The notes beneath the pieces are model-generated. The model ran no database searches. It was not told where the DNA came from and saw only the letters and a program-made list of their open reading frames with translations. 64,000 nucleotides of DNA from assembly GCA_016721465.1 (NCBI GenBank), contig JADKIA010000028.1:682001-746000 (forward strand). Direction: 5' to 3'. Below are positions 53,095 through 60,861 of this stretch, in pieces (position 1 is the stretch's first letter; each line of letters starts with the position of its first letter). Both the position numbers and the translations under genes were made by a program. This DNA is from Ideonella sp. Lineage in GTDB: Bacteria; Pseudomonadota; Gammaproteobacteria; Burkholderiales; Burkholderiaceae_C.

Positions 53095-56009
53095 AGCGCT
53101 TCTTCACCCGGCTTCATTTCGTAGTTGCCCGCGTCGGCCTGATTCTTATAGTCGCCATTGAGCTGGTCATAGTGCTCCTTTCTCCGTTTCTTGAGTTCCT
53201 TGATCTCAGCGTCCGTCAGGTTGTATTTGTGGGCGTTCGCGATCTCATGATCGTAGGCCTGGACCTCCTGAATTGCCGTGCCCATGGTTCCCGTGTACCA
53301 CTTGTCTGCCTTGCCCTGCTTATTCACGTGCACCTCGGTCTCGTGAGCTGCACTGGAGGCTAACCACCCAGGACTGGCGAAGGCCGCGTCGCCGACTCTG
53401 ACCTTGCCATCCTTGGATGTCGAAGCCTCACCCGAGACGGTCGCGTCGTAGACGATCTTCTTGGCTTGGGTCTGGTCGACGCCATAGTTCTCCATGGCCT
53501 TTTGCAGCGCTTCTTCCTTCTTGCCTGCAGTGATGAGGTCCTGCACCTCCTTGACCTTTTCGGGGCTTGGCGGTGTTTCCTTCACGGCTTTCTGATATGC
53601 GTCTACTTTGCCGTTCAATTGCTTCGCGAGCTCCAAGGCCTTGACGTAGTCCTGGCTGTTCGCCGCCGCTTCCATCTGGCCTTTCAGAGCCATGATCTGG
53701 CTGTGCCTTTCGGCCAAACCTGCGTTAACGGGGCAGGTCGTGGGGAGCTTTGGCTGCAAGGCCGTCAAGGCGGCTTCGAAGTCCTGTTTGTTCTTTTCAA
53801 ACTCCGCCAAGGCCTTCTGGAACTCGTCTGCCTTCGCGCTCACCTGCTTCGCGACTTCGAGGGCCTTTGCGTAGTCGTTGCTCGTGGCCGCGGCTTCCAT
53901 CTGTCCTTTGAGGGTCGTGATCTCGCCGTCGATCGCGCTCAGCTTGGCGTTAACTGGGCAGGCGGTGGGTAGCTTCGCCTGCAAAGCCGCGAGCGCCGTC
54001 TCGTATTCCTGCTTGTTCTGGTCGATCTCCGTCTTGGCCTTCTCGTAGGCGTCGACCTTGGTGGTCAGGTCCTGCAGTTGGGTATTGGCCTGGTCGTAGT
54101 CGCCGGCCTGTGCCGAAGCCTCCATCGTGGTCCGGGCCTGCGTGATCTCCTGCAACTGCGGTTCGATCTTGGCGTAGGCCGGATCGCTCACCGACACCGC
54201 GTCGAGCCTTGGCTGCAACGCCGCCAGGGCCGTCTCATACTCCTGCTTCTTCTGGTCGATCTCGGCCTTGGCCTTCTCATAGGCGTCGAGCTTGGTGGTC
54301 AGGTCCTGCACTTGGGTATTGGCCTGGTCGTAGTCGCCGGCCTGTGCCGAAGCCTCCATCGTGGCCCGCGCCTGCGTGATCTCCTGCAACTGCGGTTCGA
54401 TCTTGGCGTAGGCCGGGTCGCTGACCGATACCGCATCGATCCGCGGCTGCAGTGCAGCCAGCGCCGCTTCGTACTCCTGCTTCTTCGCGTCGATCTCGGC
54501 CTTGGCCTGCTCGTAGGCGTCGAGCTTGGTGGTCAGGTCCTGCACTTGGGTATTGGCCTGGTCGTAGTCGCCGGCCTGTGCCGAAGCCTCCATCGTGGCC
54601 CGCGCCTGCGTGATCTCCTGCAACTGCGGTTCGATCTTGGCGTAGGCCGGGTCGCTGACCGATACCGCATCGATCCGCGGCTGCAGTGCAGCCAGCGCCG
54701 CTTCGTACTCCTGCCTCTTCTGGTCGATCTCGGTCTTGGCCTGCTCGAGAGCGTCGAGCTTGCTTGACAGATCCTGCACCTGCGTCAATGCCTGGCCGAA
54801 GTCCTCGGCCTGCGCTGACGCCTCCATCTGGGTCCTCACGGCGTCGAGTTCCTGCTGCATTGGCTGCAGCTTGGCGTATTGCGGCTCCGATACCGACAGC
54901 GCATCCAGCCGAGGCTGCAACTGCGTACGCGCATCCTCGAACGATTGCTTCTGCTGCACGAGCTCGTCGTGCCGGGTTTGGAACGCCTCGCGTTTGGCCT
55001 TGCTGTCGGCCAGCGCCTGGTTCGCGCCGGCATAGTCACCCGAATCGGCCAGCGGCTGCGCCTGGGCCTGCGACTGGCCGATTGCGGCCCAGTCCGCGTC
55101 CATCGTCTGGAAGGCCGGTTCGGGCTGCGGCGTGGACACTTCCTGCACGCCCTGGCTGTCAGTGAGGTACTGCTGGCGCTGCGAGTCGTTGGTGAGCCTG
55201 TCCAGTTCGTCGACCGAAGCCCTGGCCGTGCCGAGTTGCTCTAGCCCGCCGACGAAGTCCTTGCTGTCGGCCTTGCCCTTGGCCTGCTGCATCGCCGAAT
55301 CGGCCTCGCCGGCCTTGGCCGTCATCGGCTGCGAGGGTCGATCGGCCGCCTTCAATGGATCCAGGCGCGCCGTCTGCTCGGCCAGCTGCTGTTCGTACTG
55401 CGGCTTGGCTTCCTTTTGCCGCAGGTACTCTTCGTAGATCGGTGCGAGCTTGGGCAGCAACTGGTCGAGCGTCGTCGTGGCCTGGGCGTACTGGCGCTGG
55501 TTGACGTATTTCCGGATGCCGTCCACCAGACCGCGCAGGGCCGACGCCTTGGCGTCCTCCCAGGCCTCGAGTTCCTCGACCTTGTGAACGGTCTCGTCGA
55601 AGCTGCCTTGCCGCGAATCCCAGTCGTTCTTCGCCTTTTCGGCCTGCTGGCGAAACGTGCCGACTTCCCCAGCCAGTGCGCTGGCGTCGCCGAGCACCTT
55701 GTCGATGTCACCCTGCGCCTTGGCGGGGTTGTTGCGATCGATCTTGCCCAGTGCGGACTGGAATGCCGCATACAGCGCATCGCGGCGCGCGGCCAGGGGG
55801 TCGTGGCGCGCGGCCTCGGCGTTGGCCGAGGTGTACTGCAGGTGCCCGTTGATGACGCCCTGTTGCTGCTGGAAGGCCGCCTGGAAGTCCTGGGCCTGTT
55901 TGTCCGAGCCCGTGTCGGTGGTGGTCGGCGTGCTCGGGCTGGTCGGCGATGCGGGATTGCCAACACCCCATTGCCCCTTCAACCCGGTGCTGCCCGTTGG
56001 ATCGCCCAT
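53091..56009 (-). CDS. Repeat-stalk protein with a metallopeptidase-like C-terminal domain (candidate T6SS effector)
   Basis: The 972-residue protein has no signal peptide. After a Pro/Thr-rich N-terminus (1-35) and helices (36-345), it has about six spectrin-like helical repeats (about 346-808). Three of them (from about 425, 503 and 581) are 78 residues long and nearly identical. Repeats 5 and 6 carry a CPVNA motif. The C-terminal domain (about 835-972) contains HETEVH (His889, Glu890, His894) and downstream Glu915 and Glu922 in QEVQAYDHE. This is an HExxxH variant of the zinc-peptidase HExxH, so activity is uncertain. The layout of long stalk, catalytic tip and overlapping exported partner suits an effector-immunity pair. 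Confidence 0.75.
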   Translation of the reverse strand: MGDPTGSTGLKGQWGVGNPASPTSPSTPTTTDTGSDKQAQDFQAAFQQQQGVINGHLQYTSANAEAARHDPLAARRDALYAAFQSALGKIDRNNPAKAQGDIDKVLGDASALAGEVGTFRQQAEKAKNDWDSRQGSFDETVHKVEELEAWEDAKASALRGLVDGIRKYVNQRQYAQATTTLDQLLPKLAPIYEEYLRQKEAKPQYEQQLAEQTARLDPLKAADRPSQPMTAKAGEADSAMQQAKGKADSKDFVGGLEQLGTARASVDELDRLTNDSQRQQYLTDSQGVQEVSTPQPEPAFQTMDADWAAIGQSQAQAQPLADSGDYAGANQALADSKAKREAFQTRHDELVQQKQSFEDARTQLQPRLDALSVSEPQYAKLQPMQQELDAVRTQMEASAQAEDFGQALTQVQDLSSKLDALEQAKTEIDQKRQEYEAALAALQPRIDAVSVSDPAYAKIEPQLQEITQARATMEASAQAGDYDQANTQVQDLTTKLDAYEQAKAEIDAKKQEYEAALAALQPRIDAVSVSDPAYAKIEPQLQEITQARATMEASAQAGDYDQANTQVQDLTTKLDAYEKAKAEIDQKKQEYETALAALQPRLDAVSVSDPAYAKIEPQLQEITQARTTMEASAQAGDYDQANTQLQDLTTKVDAYEKAKTEIDQNKQEYETALAALQAKLPTACPVNAKLSAIDGEITTLKGQMEAAATSNDYAKALEVAKQVSAKADEFQKALAEFEKNKQDFEAALTALQPKLPTTCPVNAGLAERHSQIMALKGQMEAAANSQDYVKALELAKQLNGKVDAYQKAVKETPPSPEKVKEVQDLITAGKKEEALQKAMENYGVDQTQAKKIVYDATVSGEASTSKDGKVRVGDAAFASPGWLASSAAHETEVHVNKQGKADKWYTGTMGTAIQEVQAYDHEIANAHKYNLTDAEIKELKKRRKEHYDQLNGDYKNQADAGNYEMKPGEEAL
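53826..55000. repeat. Tandem 234-bp repeats in the stalk-protein gene
   Basis: Units recur at an exact 234-base period. The word TTGGGTATTGGCCTGG starts at about 54078, 54312 and 54546, and a diverged copy aligns at 54780. The copies around 54297-54480 and 54531-54714 look almost identical base for base. Outer units are more diverged or 225 bases long. Such identity points to recent duplication or gene conversion and could mislead short-read assembly of copy number. Confidence 0.9.
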
Positions 56010-56036
56010 GCTGCGTGCCTCCCTGGTTACGCTCGA

Positions 56037-57365
56037 TCAGCCCAGCGCTTTCCTCAGAACCGCAAGCGCCTTCGTGACCGGCGCGTGGATGGACACATCG
56101 GCAAATTCCTTTTCGTCGATGGCTTTCATGAGGGCGTTGCTGGCCACGAACTTCTGGTAGCGGTCGAGCGTTTCACTGGCGGTGGCCGCCAGCGCCTGAA
56201 GCTTGCGCTGATTGCGAAGTGGCGTCGACGCGTATTGGTCGAGCGTGTCACGCAATTCGTCGTCGAGGTTGTCGAGGATTTCGTCGATCGCCTTGCACCC
56301 GGCCACCACCTTCGGGAACTGTGCTGGATCGGCGATGTAGGCCATGTGCGCGCCGTCCTTGACCTTCTCGAGATCTTGCTCGGCCCGGGCCTTCACCGCG
56401 ACCCATGCCGCACGCGCCTGCTTGAACTGCCGGCGCCGGTCCTCCAGCACTTCGACCTGTTGTGGCGTCACCGGTGCCTCGGGCGCAGTGGCCGCCTCAG
56501 GCGTCTTGGTCGAGGGCGCGGCGGCTGCCGCGGCGACCTCCGCTGCCCGTGCTGGCGCTGCCGCGGCCGAGGCCGGATCTTCGGCCGCTTGCTGTGCAAG
56601 CACCGGCTTCTTGTCATCGGGCGGTGTCTCGACGTCCGGCTCGGACTCGGGCAATTCATCCGCATCGCCGTCTTCGTCATCGCCGTCTTCGCCGCGGCAC
56701 TTGACCTTGGGCATGCGCAGGCCCGTCTGCTCGAGCAGCGCCGCCTTGACCAGCTTGGTCATGCCGGCCACTTCGGCCCTGAGCACAAAGGTCGTCGCGC
56801 CCGCCTCAAGGCTGCAGTGTCCCGGGTAGTACTTGGTGCTGCCACCCCCCAGTTGGTCGGCAAGCATCTTGCGCCTCGCCGGGGGAATCGGCTTGCGCGA
56901 CAGCATCACCACCACCTGTTTGCCGCTCTTGGCAAGCAAGGCGTGCATCGACTCACCCTTGGCCACCTGGCGCAGCAAGGTCTTGAGCTTGGTCGTCAGC
57001 AACTCGGGCGATTCTTCTTCCTCGTCGTCGTGATCCTCGCCTTTCTTCGCGGCATGGGCCTGCGCCTTCTTCTCTGCCTCCGCCTTGGCTTTGGCCGCGG
57101 TGGCCAGAATCTTCTTCGCTTCGTCCTGCGCCATGTCCTCAAGCTCTGCCAAGTCCTTCAACAGGTCCTTGTTGGCCTTCTTGTCCAACTTCTCAAGCTC
57201 GGCACTGGCCTTGGCAATCGCGGGTGCAAGCGCCGCAAGCAGCGCCGCACGCTTCTCTCCGTCCGCCTGCTCGACCAATCCCAGGGCCTTCTCCAATTCA
57301 GCGCCCTTGGCATTCTTCGGCTTGGCCGCGATCCACCACTTCTTCTTCAGTTCGGCTCTGCTCAT
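56037..57365 (-). CDS. Unrecognised Ala/Lys/Glu-rich protein, paralogue of the 50505-51863 gene
   Basis: The 442-residue protein has N-terminal helices and an Ala/Lys/Glu coiled coil (20-110). The shared core lies at about 121-224 (ELLTTKLKTLLRQVAKGESM, GKQVVVMLSRKPIPPARRK, KYYPGHC, FVLRAEVAGMTKLVKAALLEQ, KVKCR). An acidic/Ala-Pro linker (225-300) and a helical C-terminal region (300-442) follow. No known domain is recognised and no signal or membrane segment is present. GGGAG precedes ATG 57365. It lies directly upstream of the stalk-protein gene (27 bases). The pair of paralogues brackets the stalk protein and its partner. Confidence 0.8.
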   Translation of the reverse strand: MSRAELKKKWWIAAKPKNAKGAELEKALGLVEQADGEKRAALLAALAPAIAKASAELEKLDKKANKDLLKDLAELEDMAQDEAKKILATAAKAKAEAEKKAQAHAAKKGEDHDDEEEESPELLTTKLKTLLRQVAKGESMHALLAKSGKQVVVMLSRKPIPPARRKMLADQLGGGSTKYYPGHCSLEAGATTFVLRAEVAGMTKLVKAALLEQTGLRMPKVKCRGEDGDDEDGDADELPESEPDVETPPDDKKPVLAQQAAEDPASAAAAPARAAEVAAAAAAPSTKTPEAATAPEAPVTPQQVEVLEDRRRQFKQARAAWVAVKARAEQDLEKVKDGAHMAYIADPAQFPKVVAGCKAIDEILDNLDDELRDTLDQYASTPLRNQRKLQALAATASETLDRYQKFVASNALMKAIDEKEFADVSIHAPVTKALAVLRKALG

Positions 57366-57551
57366 GCGATGTGCTCCCGTGATCAGGTTGCTGGATTCAT
57401 GACCGGCTGGCTTGGCAAAGAGGGCGAGGCATGGGCTTGCAGTGCGCCAAGGTTTCCCGTTCAGTGTCGATGCTTGGACTCGGTGGATTCCGTTCTACTT
57501 TGGAAACATTGGTGGCCAGTGGCTTGATGCGCGAGGCAGCGCCCCTGCGGC

Positions 57552-58193
57552 TCAGTGATGCTCGGCCTTCGTCGTCACGGCCACGAGAATTCGGTCTGCC
57601 GTGGCCACGGCCAATGCCGAAAGCAGGAAGCAAAGGTGGATGCCCGCCTGTGCGATCAGCACGCGGTCGGGCAGGGCCGGTGCGTTGATGAAGGACTTGA
57701 GCAAGTGGATCGAACTGATCCCGATGATGGCCGTCGACAGTTTGACCTTCAGCACGGAGGCATTCACATGGCTGAGCCACTCCGGTTGGTCGGGGTGGCC
57801 GTGCAGGTTCATTCGCGACACGAAGGTCTCGTAGCCGCCTACGATCACCATGATCAACAGATTGGAGATCATGACCACGTCGATCAGCCCCAGCACGACG
57901 AGCATGATGCTCGTCTCGGTGAGCTTCACGCCTTCGCCCACTTCCGGCGCCATGCCCACGGCGCTGAACACCGCATGCAGCGCGCGCTCGCTGCCGATCG
58001 CGGCCTCGATCAGATGGATGAGTTCGACCCAGAAGTGAAACACGTAAACGCACTGGGCAAGGATCAGGCCCAGGTACAGCGGCACCTGCAACCAGCGGCT
58101 CATGAAGATGAGTCGAGGCAAGGGCCGAAGCGAGCGGCCGGGCGAATGCGGCTTGGGCTCGGGTGCGGCGGCTTCGGCAGTCGTATCGTTCAT
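57552..58193 (-). CDS. UPF0114 (YqhA-family) inner-membrane protein
   Basis: The 213-residue membrane protein of the UPF0114/TIGR00645 family has four predicted helices: LYLGLILAQCVYVFHFWVEL, IMLVVLGLIDVVMISNLLIMV, VKLSTAIIGISSIHLLKSF and IHLCFLLSALAVATADRIL. YETFVSRMNL is a family landmark. Function is unknown. ATG 58193 with AGGGA upstream is preferred over the frame to 58262. It separates the T6SS genes from the paralogue/stalk genes. Confidence 0.85.
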   Translation of the reverse strand: MNDTTAEAAAPEPKPHSPGRSLRPLPRLIFMSRWLQVPLYLGLILAQCVYVFHFWVELIHLIEAAIGSERALHAVFSAVGMAPEVGEGVKLTETSIMLVVLGLIDVVMISNLLIMVIVGGYETFVSRMNLHGHPDQPEWLSHVNASVLKVKLSTAIIGISSIHLLKSFINAPALPDRVLIAQAGIHLCFLLSALAVATADRILVAVTTKAEHH

Positions 58194-58407
58194 GTTCCCT
58201 GGGTCCAAGGCGCTGTTGGGTGCGGGCGATTCTAGGGTGCCGTCCCACACAAAGTAAGGCATCCATTGCGCTGTCCCCCTAAGGTGAGTGCTGCGTCAGC
58301 CCGACTTCACGGCACCGGGATTCTGGAAGGCCGCCTGGCCTGCGCGTGCACATGCAGTGCAGGCCGCCGGGGATTCGTCCGACCTCGACAGGGTGTGCGG
58401 ACCGACG

Positions 58408-60264
58408 CTAACCCAATGACTTGAGCAAGTCGGCGAGTTCAGCGTCGATGGTTGGCTCGGCACCAGGCTCTGCCGAATCCGCAGCGGGCGCTTCGAGACT
58501 GGCCAACAGCGCGGCCAACTCGTCCTGAGGTGCCGCCGATTCCGGGGACGGCGCCGGCGTTTCGTCCACACTGTCGTCGGGCAATTGACCTGCTGCTGCA
58601 GCGGAGTCCGCCGCCGGCTCGTCCTGCGAGTCCTCCACCGATTCATTGCTTGGTTCGTCGACGGGCTCGTTGACGGGCTCATCGGCCTTGGCGGCAACGG
58701 GTGCACCCTTGCGCAAGGTGGACGCAGCGCCAACGCCGCGCTCGTCACCTTGGGTCTGTATTCTTGCCTGCAGCGCAATCCGTGCAGCGCTTGGCGCTTT
58801 CTTGGGAGTGGCGCCAGCGACAGCCAGGCCATCGCCGTTCATCGCTTCCAGGCCGTTGAAGCGGACCAGGGCTTCACCCTTGTGCGCCATCACCGCGTTG
58901 ATGCCTACCTGTCGCAGCAGCGAGGCGACATTGGTCGAGATCAGGCGATCGGTGCAGGGCAGGGCGATCGAGTCGCCGTGCTCATCGACACAGTGGTGAA
59001 ATGGCAAGTCGTTGACGGCCAAGGTCGCGCCTGGCTGCGCGAGTACGGTCAGCGCCAACAGCGCCGGGTGGCCCCACAGCATGCCGCGCAAACCAGCCTC
59101 GCGGCTGAATTCCTCGAAGGCAAACGCCGAGATCGGATCACTCCGCTTGCCATACGGGTGGCGCAGCAGAAAACGCGGCCCGAACAAGCCGAGGAACGAC
59201 GCCGCCGGCTGGTCCCGCAGCGCGGCAAAGGCTTGGCGCACCAGCCGATGCGGCGGCTCTTTCCTGTCCGCGAACGGGTCGGTGTGGATGCCCGTCAACA
59301 ACGATGCGCCGGCGTGGGAAGCCACCGCTGCCGCGCGGCCAAGCAACTCGGCATGTGGCGGCGTGGCATCGAACTGGTAGCAGCCGGCGATGTAGGTGTA
59401 GCCGCCGTCGGCGTCCTGGGAGGGCTGTTCGACCAGCAGCTTGTACAGCCCGCTGTCAGCCAGATCGGTCACCCGACTCAGATCGGCTGCAAATTCCTCG
59501 GCGCTGATGTCGAGCAGGTGCACCTGCAGTTGATGGCTGGTTTCCACCCGCCGCAGCAGGAAGTCCACGCCGCGCCACAGTGCCTCGCTGGATTGAAAGT
59601 CTGCATGGTGCAGCACCGCCCGCATGGCGTCACTCAGGCCGGCGTCGACAGCCGCAATCAGTTGATCCTTGTTGGCGCTGGCGGCGGGCCGCACGAAGGG
59701 GCCGACCACGCGTTGCAGCAGGTCGGACACCGCGCTGACGGACTTCGCGGTGGTTGATGCTCGCCCCGTGAGACGCGCGAAGTCATCGCGCGTCGAACCC
59801 ACGGCCGGCGCAGCCCCGCGAGCGGCGGCCCGGCGCGCGAGCCTCGAAGCGCTCGGACCGGCGCCTTCGGCCCAGGCCATCACGGCGGCGGCGGCCGCGG
59901 CAAACTGGCTGGCGTTGTTCAAGCGCTTGCGCAGCCCGGCGAGTTCTGCAAACAGGGGCACGCCAGAGTAGATGGCGTCAGGGTGAAAGGCGTCGAGCTC
60001 GGCAAGTTCGATCGTCACCGGGGCTTGGTCGGCACCCAGGGGCAGCGTCAGCGAAAGCTGCAAACGCTGCATGGCTTGCTCGATGGTGTCGAACTCGACC
60101 TTGAGCGGTTTGCGCTTGGCCAGAGCAGCGCCGGTGTCCAGCCGCCCGCGGGCGGCCCCGGCGCTGAAATCACCGAGGATGGCCAGGCGCAGTGGGCGCT
60201 TGGCGCTCCAACTGGGCGCGCTCTGGCCGATGCTGGCGAAATCGGGGCTGAAGTCATCACTCAT
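58408..60264 (-). CDS. T6SS sheath protein with fused TssB-like and TssC-like domains
   Basis: The 618-residue protein seems to join both sheath subunits. Residues 22-117 match TssB/VipA (RPLRLAILGDFS, LAKRKPLKVEFDT, VTIELAELDAFHPDAIYSGV, LAGLRKRLN). Residues about 200-475 match TssC/VipB (HHADFQSSEALWRGVDFLLR, LLDISAEEFAADL, FGPRFLLRHPYG, FAFEEFSREAG). The last 120 residues are acidic and Pro/Ala-rich with a closing helix DAELADLLKSLG. The T6SS sheath is normally two separate proteins, and TssB and TssC contact each other through shared strands. It may be a main sheath subunit of a divergent T6SS or an accessory sheath-like protein. Confidence 0.75.
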   Translation of the reverse strand: MSDDFSPDFASIGQSAPSWSAKRPLRLAILGDFSAGAARGRLDTGAALAKRKPLKVEFDTIEQAMQRLQLSLTLPLGADQAPVTIELAELDAFHPDAIYSGVPLFAELAGLRKRLNNASQFAAAAAAVMAWAEGAGPSASRLARRAAARGAAPAVGSTRDDFARLTGRASTTAKSVSAVSDLLQRVVGPFVRPAASANKDQLIAAVDAGLSDAMRAVLHHADFQSSEALWRGVDFLLRRVETSHQLQVHLLDISAEEFAADLSRVTDLADSGLYKLLVEQPSQDADGGYTYIAGCYQFDATPPHAELLGRAAAVASHAGASLLTGIHTDPFADRKEPPHRLVRQAFAALRDQPAASFLGLFGPRFLLRHPYGKRSDPISAFAFEEFSREAGLRGMLWGHPALLALTVLAQPGATLAVNDLPFHHCVDEHGDSIALPCTDRLISTNVASLLRQVGINAVMAHKGEALVRFNGLEAMNGDGLAVAGATPKKAPSAARIALQARIQTQGDERGVGAASTLRKGAPVAAKADEPVNEPVDEPSNESVEDSQDEPAADSAAAAGQLPDDSVDETPAPSPESAAPQDELAALLASLEAPAADSAEPGAEPTIDAELADLLKSLG

Positions 60265-60296
60265 GCGGGGCTCCCAAGTCGGGGCAAAAGGTAGGG

Positions 60297-60860
60297 CTAG
60301 GCGGCTTGCGCCAACAGGCGCACAAAGGCATCGTCAGGGGGCAGGCCATGGGCAGCGACGGGCGACGAGGCCCTGCCGTCGCGCACGCACCACCACAAGG
60401 TCTGGCCCTGGGCCGGCCAGGCTGGGCCACCGTCCGACTCCTCCGGGCGATGGCCCAGTTCGGCATCGAGTCGCTCGGCGCTCCAATCCTCGTTGAGCGC
60501 GGCAACCGCCACACCCTCCATGGCGTGCAGCCAGGCCGATGGGGCCTCGGTTTCACCGATGTCACGCGCGCGTGCAACGGTGAGCGGAAAGTAGCGCCCG
60601 ACACGATCGACCGAGGGCATGAGCACGCCGGCGTAGCCCGGACTGCCGTCAAACGGGATGCCGGCTCCGAGCACGAAGCGCAAGGTCGGTGCGGCCAGGA
60701 AGCCGTCGAGCCAGGCCGAGTCGCTGGCGCGCCAATGCGCCAGGCCCGTGGCCAGCCAATGGTCCCAAGGCTCGACGAAGACGGGTGGCAAGCGGCGGCC
60801 CGCGAAGTCACCCAACACCGGCAACTTGCCATACCAGCCAGGCAGGATGACCGCTGACAT
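60297..60860 (-). CDS. tagF: T6SS-associated protein TagF
   Basis: The 187-residue protein of the TagF/ImpM family has WYGKLPVLGDFAGRRLPPVFVEPWDHWL and PSVDRVGRYFPLTVA, both typical. TagF represses T6SS firing after translation in Pseudomonas and is often encoded next to tssM. It starts 1 base after the tssM stop and precedes the sheath gene by 32 bases. A kinase of the PpkA kind commonly opposes it; the Ser/Thr kinase at 45147-47222 is a possible partner. Confidence 0.9.
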   Translation of the reverse strand: MSAVILPGWYGKLPVLGDFAGRRLPPVFVEPWDHWLATGLAHWRASDSAWLDGFLAAPTLRFVLGAGIPFDGSPGYAGVLMPSVDRVGRYFPLTVARARDIGETEAPSAWLHAMEGVAVAALNEDWSAERLDAELGHRPEESDGGPAWPAQGQTLWWCVRDGRASSPVAAHGLPPDDAFVRLLAQAA

Positions 60861-60861
60861 G

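Noticed and set aside
53331..53345. Classical HExxH zinc protease motif in the stalk protein
   Set aside because: The residues are HETEVH, which spaces the two His by four residues rather than three; kept only as a variant with uncertain activity.
54078..54767. Repetitive plus-strand open frame within the 234-bp repeats
   Set aside because: It is the antisense image of the coding repeats; periodicity comes from the minus-strand gene.
53826..55000. CRISPR array
   Set aside because: Repeat units of 225-234 bases are in frame and protein-coding, with no short repeat/unique spacer pattern.
55416..57527. Plus-strand open frame of 703 residues opposite the stalk protein and second paralogue
   Set aside because: Leu/Arg/His-rich antisense shadow across two genes with good ribosome-binding sites on the other strand.
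58337..58365. GGCCTGC/GCAGGCC hairpin after the sheath gene
   Set aside because: Only 7 bp with a 15-base loop and no T-run on the minus strand; not convincing as a terminator, so the 214-base gap is left without a called feature.
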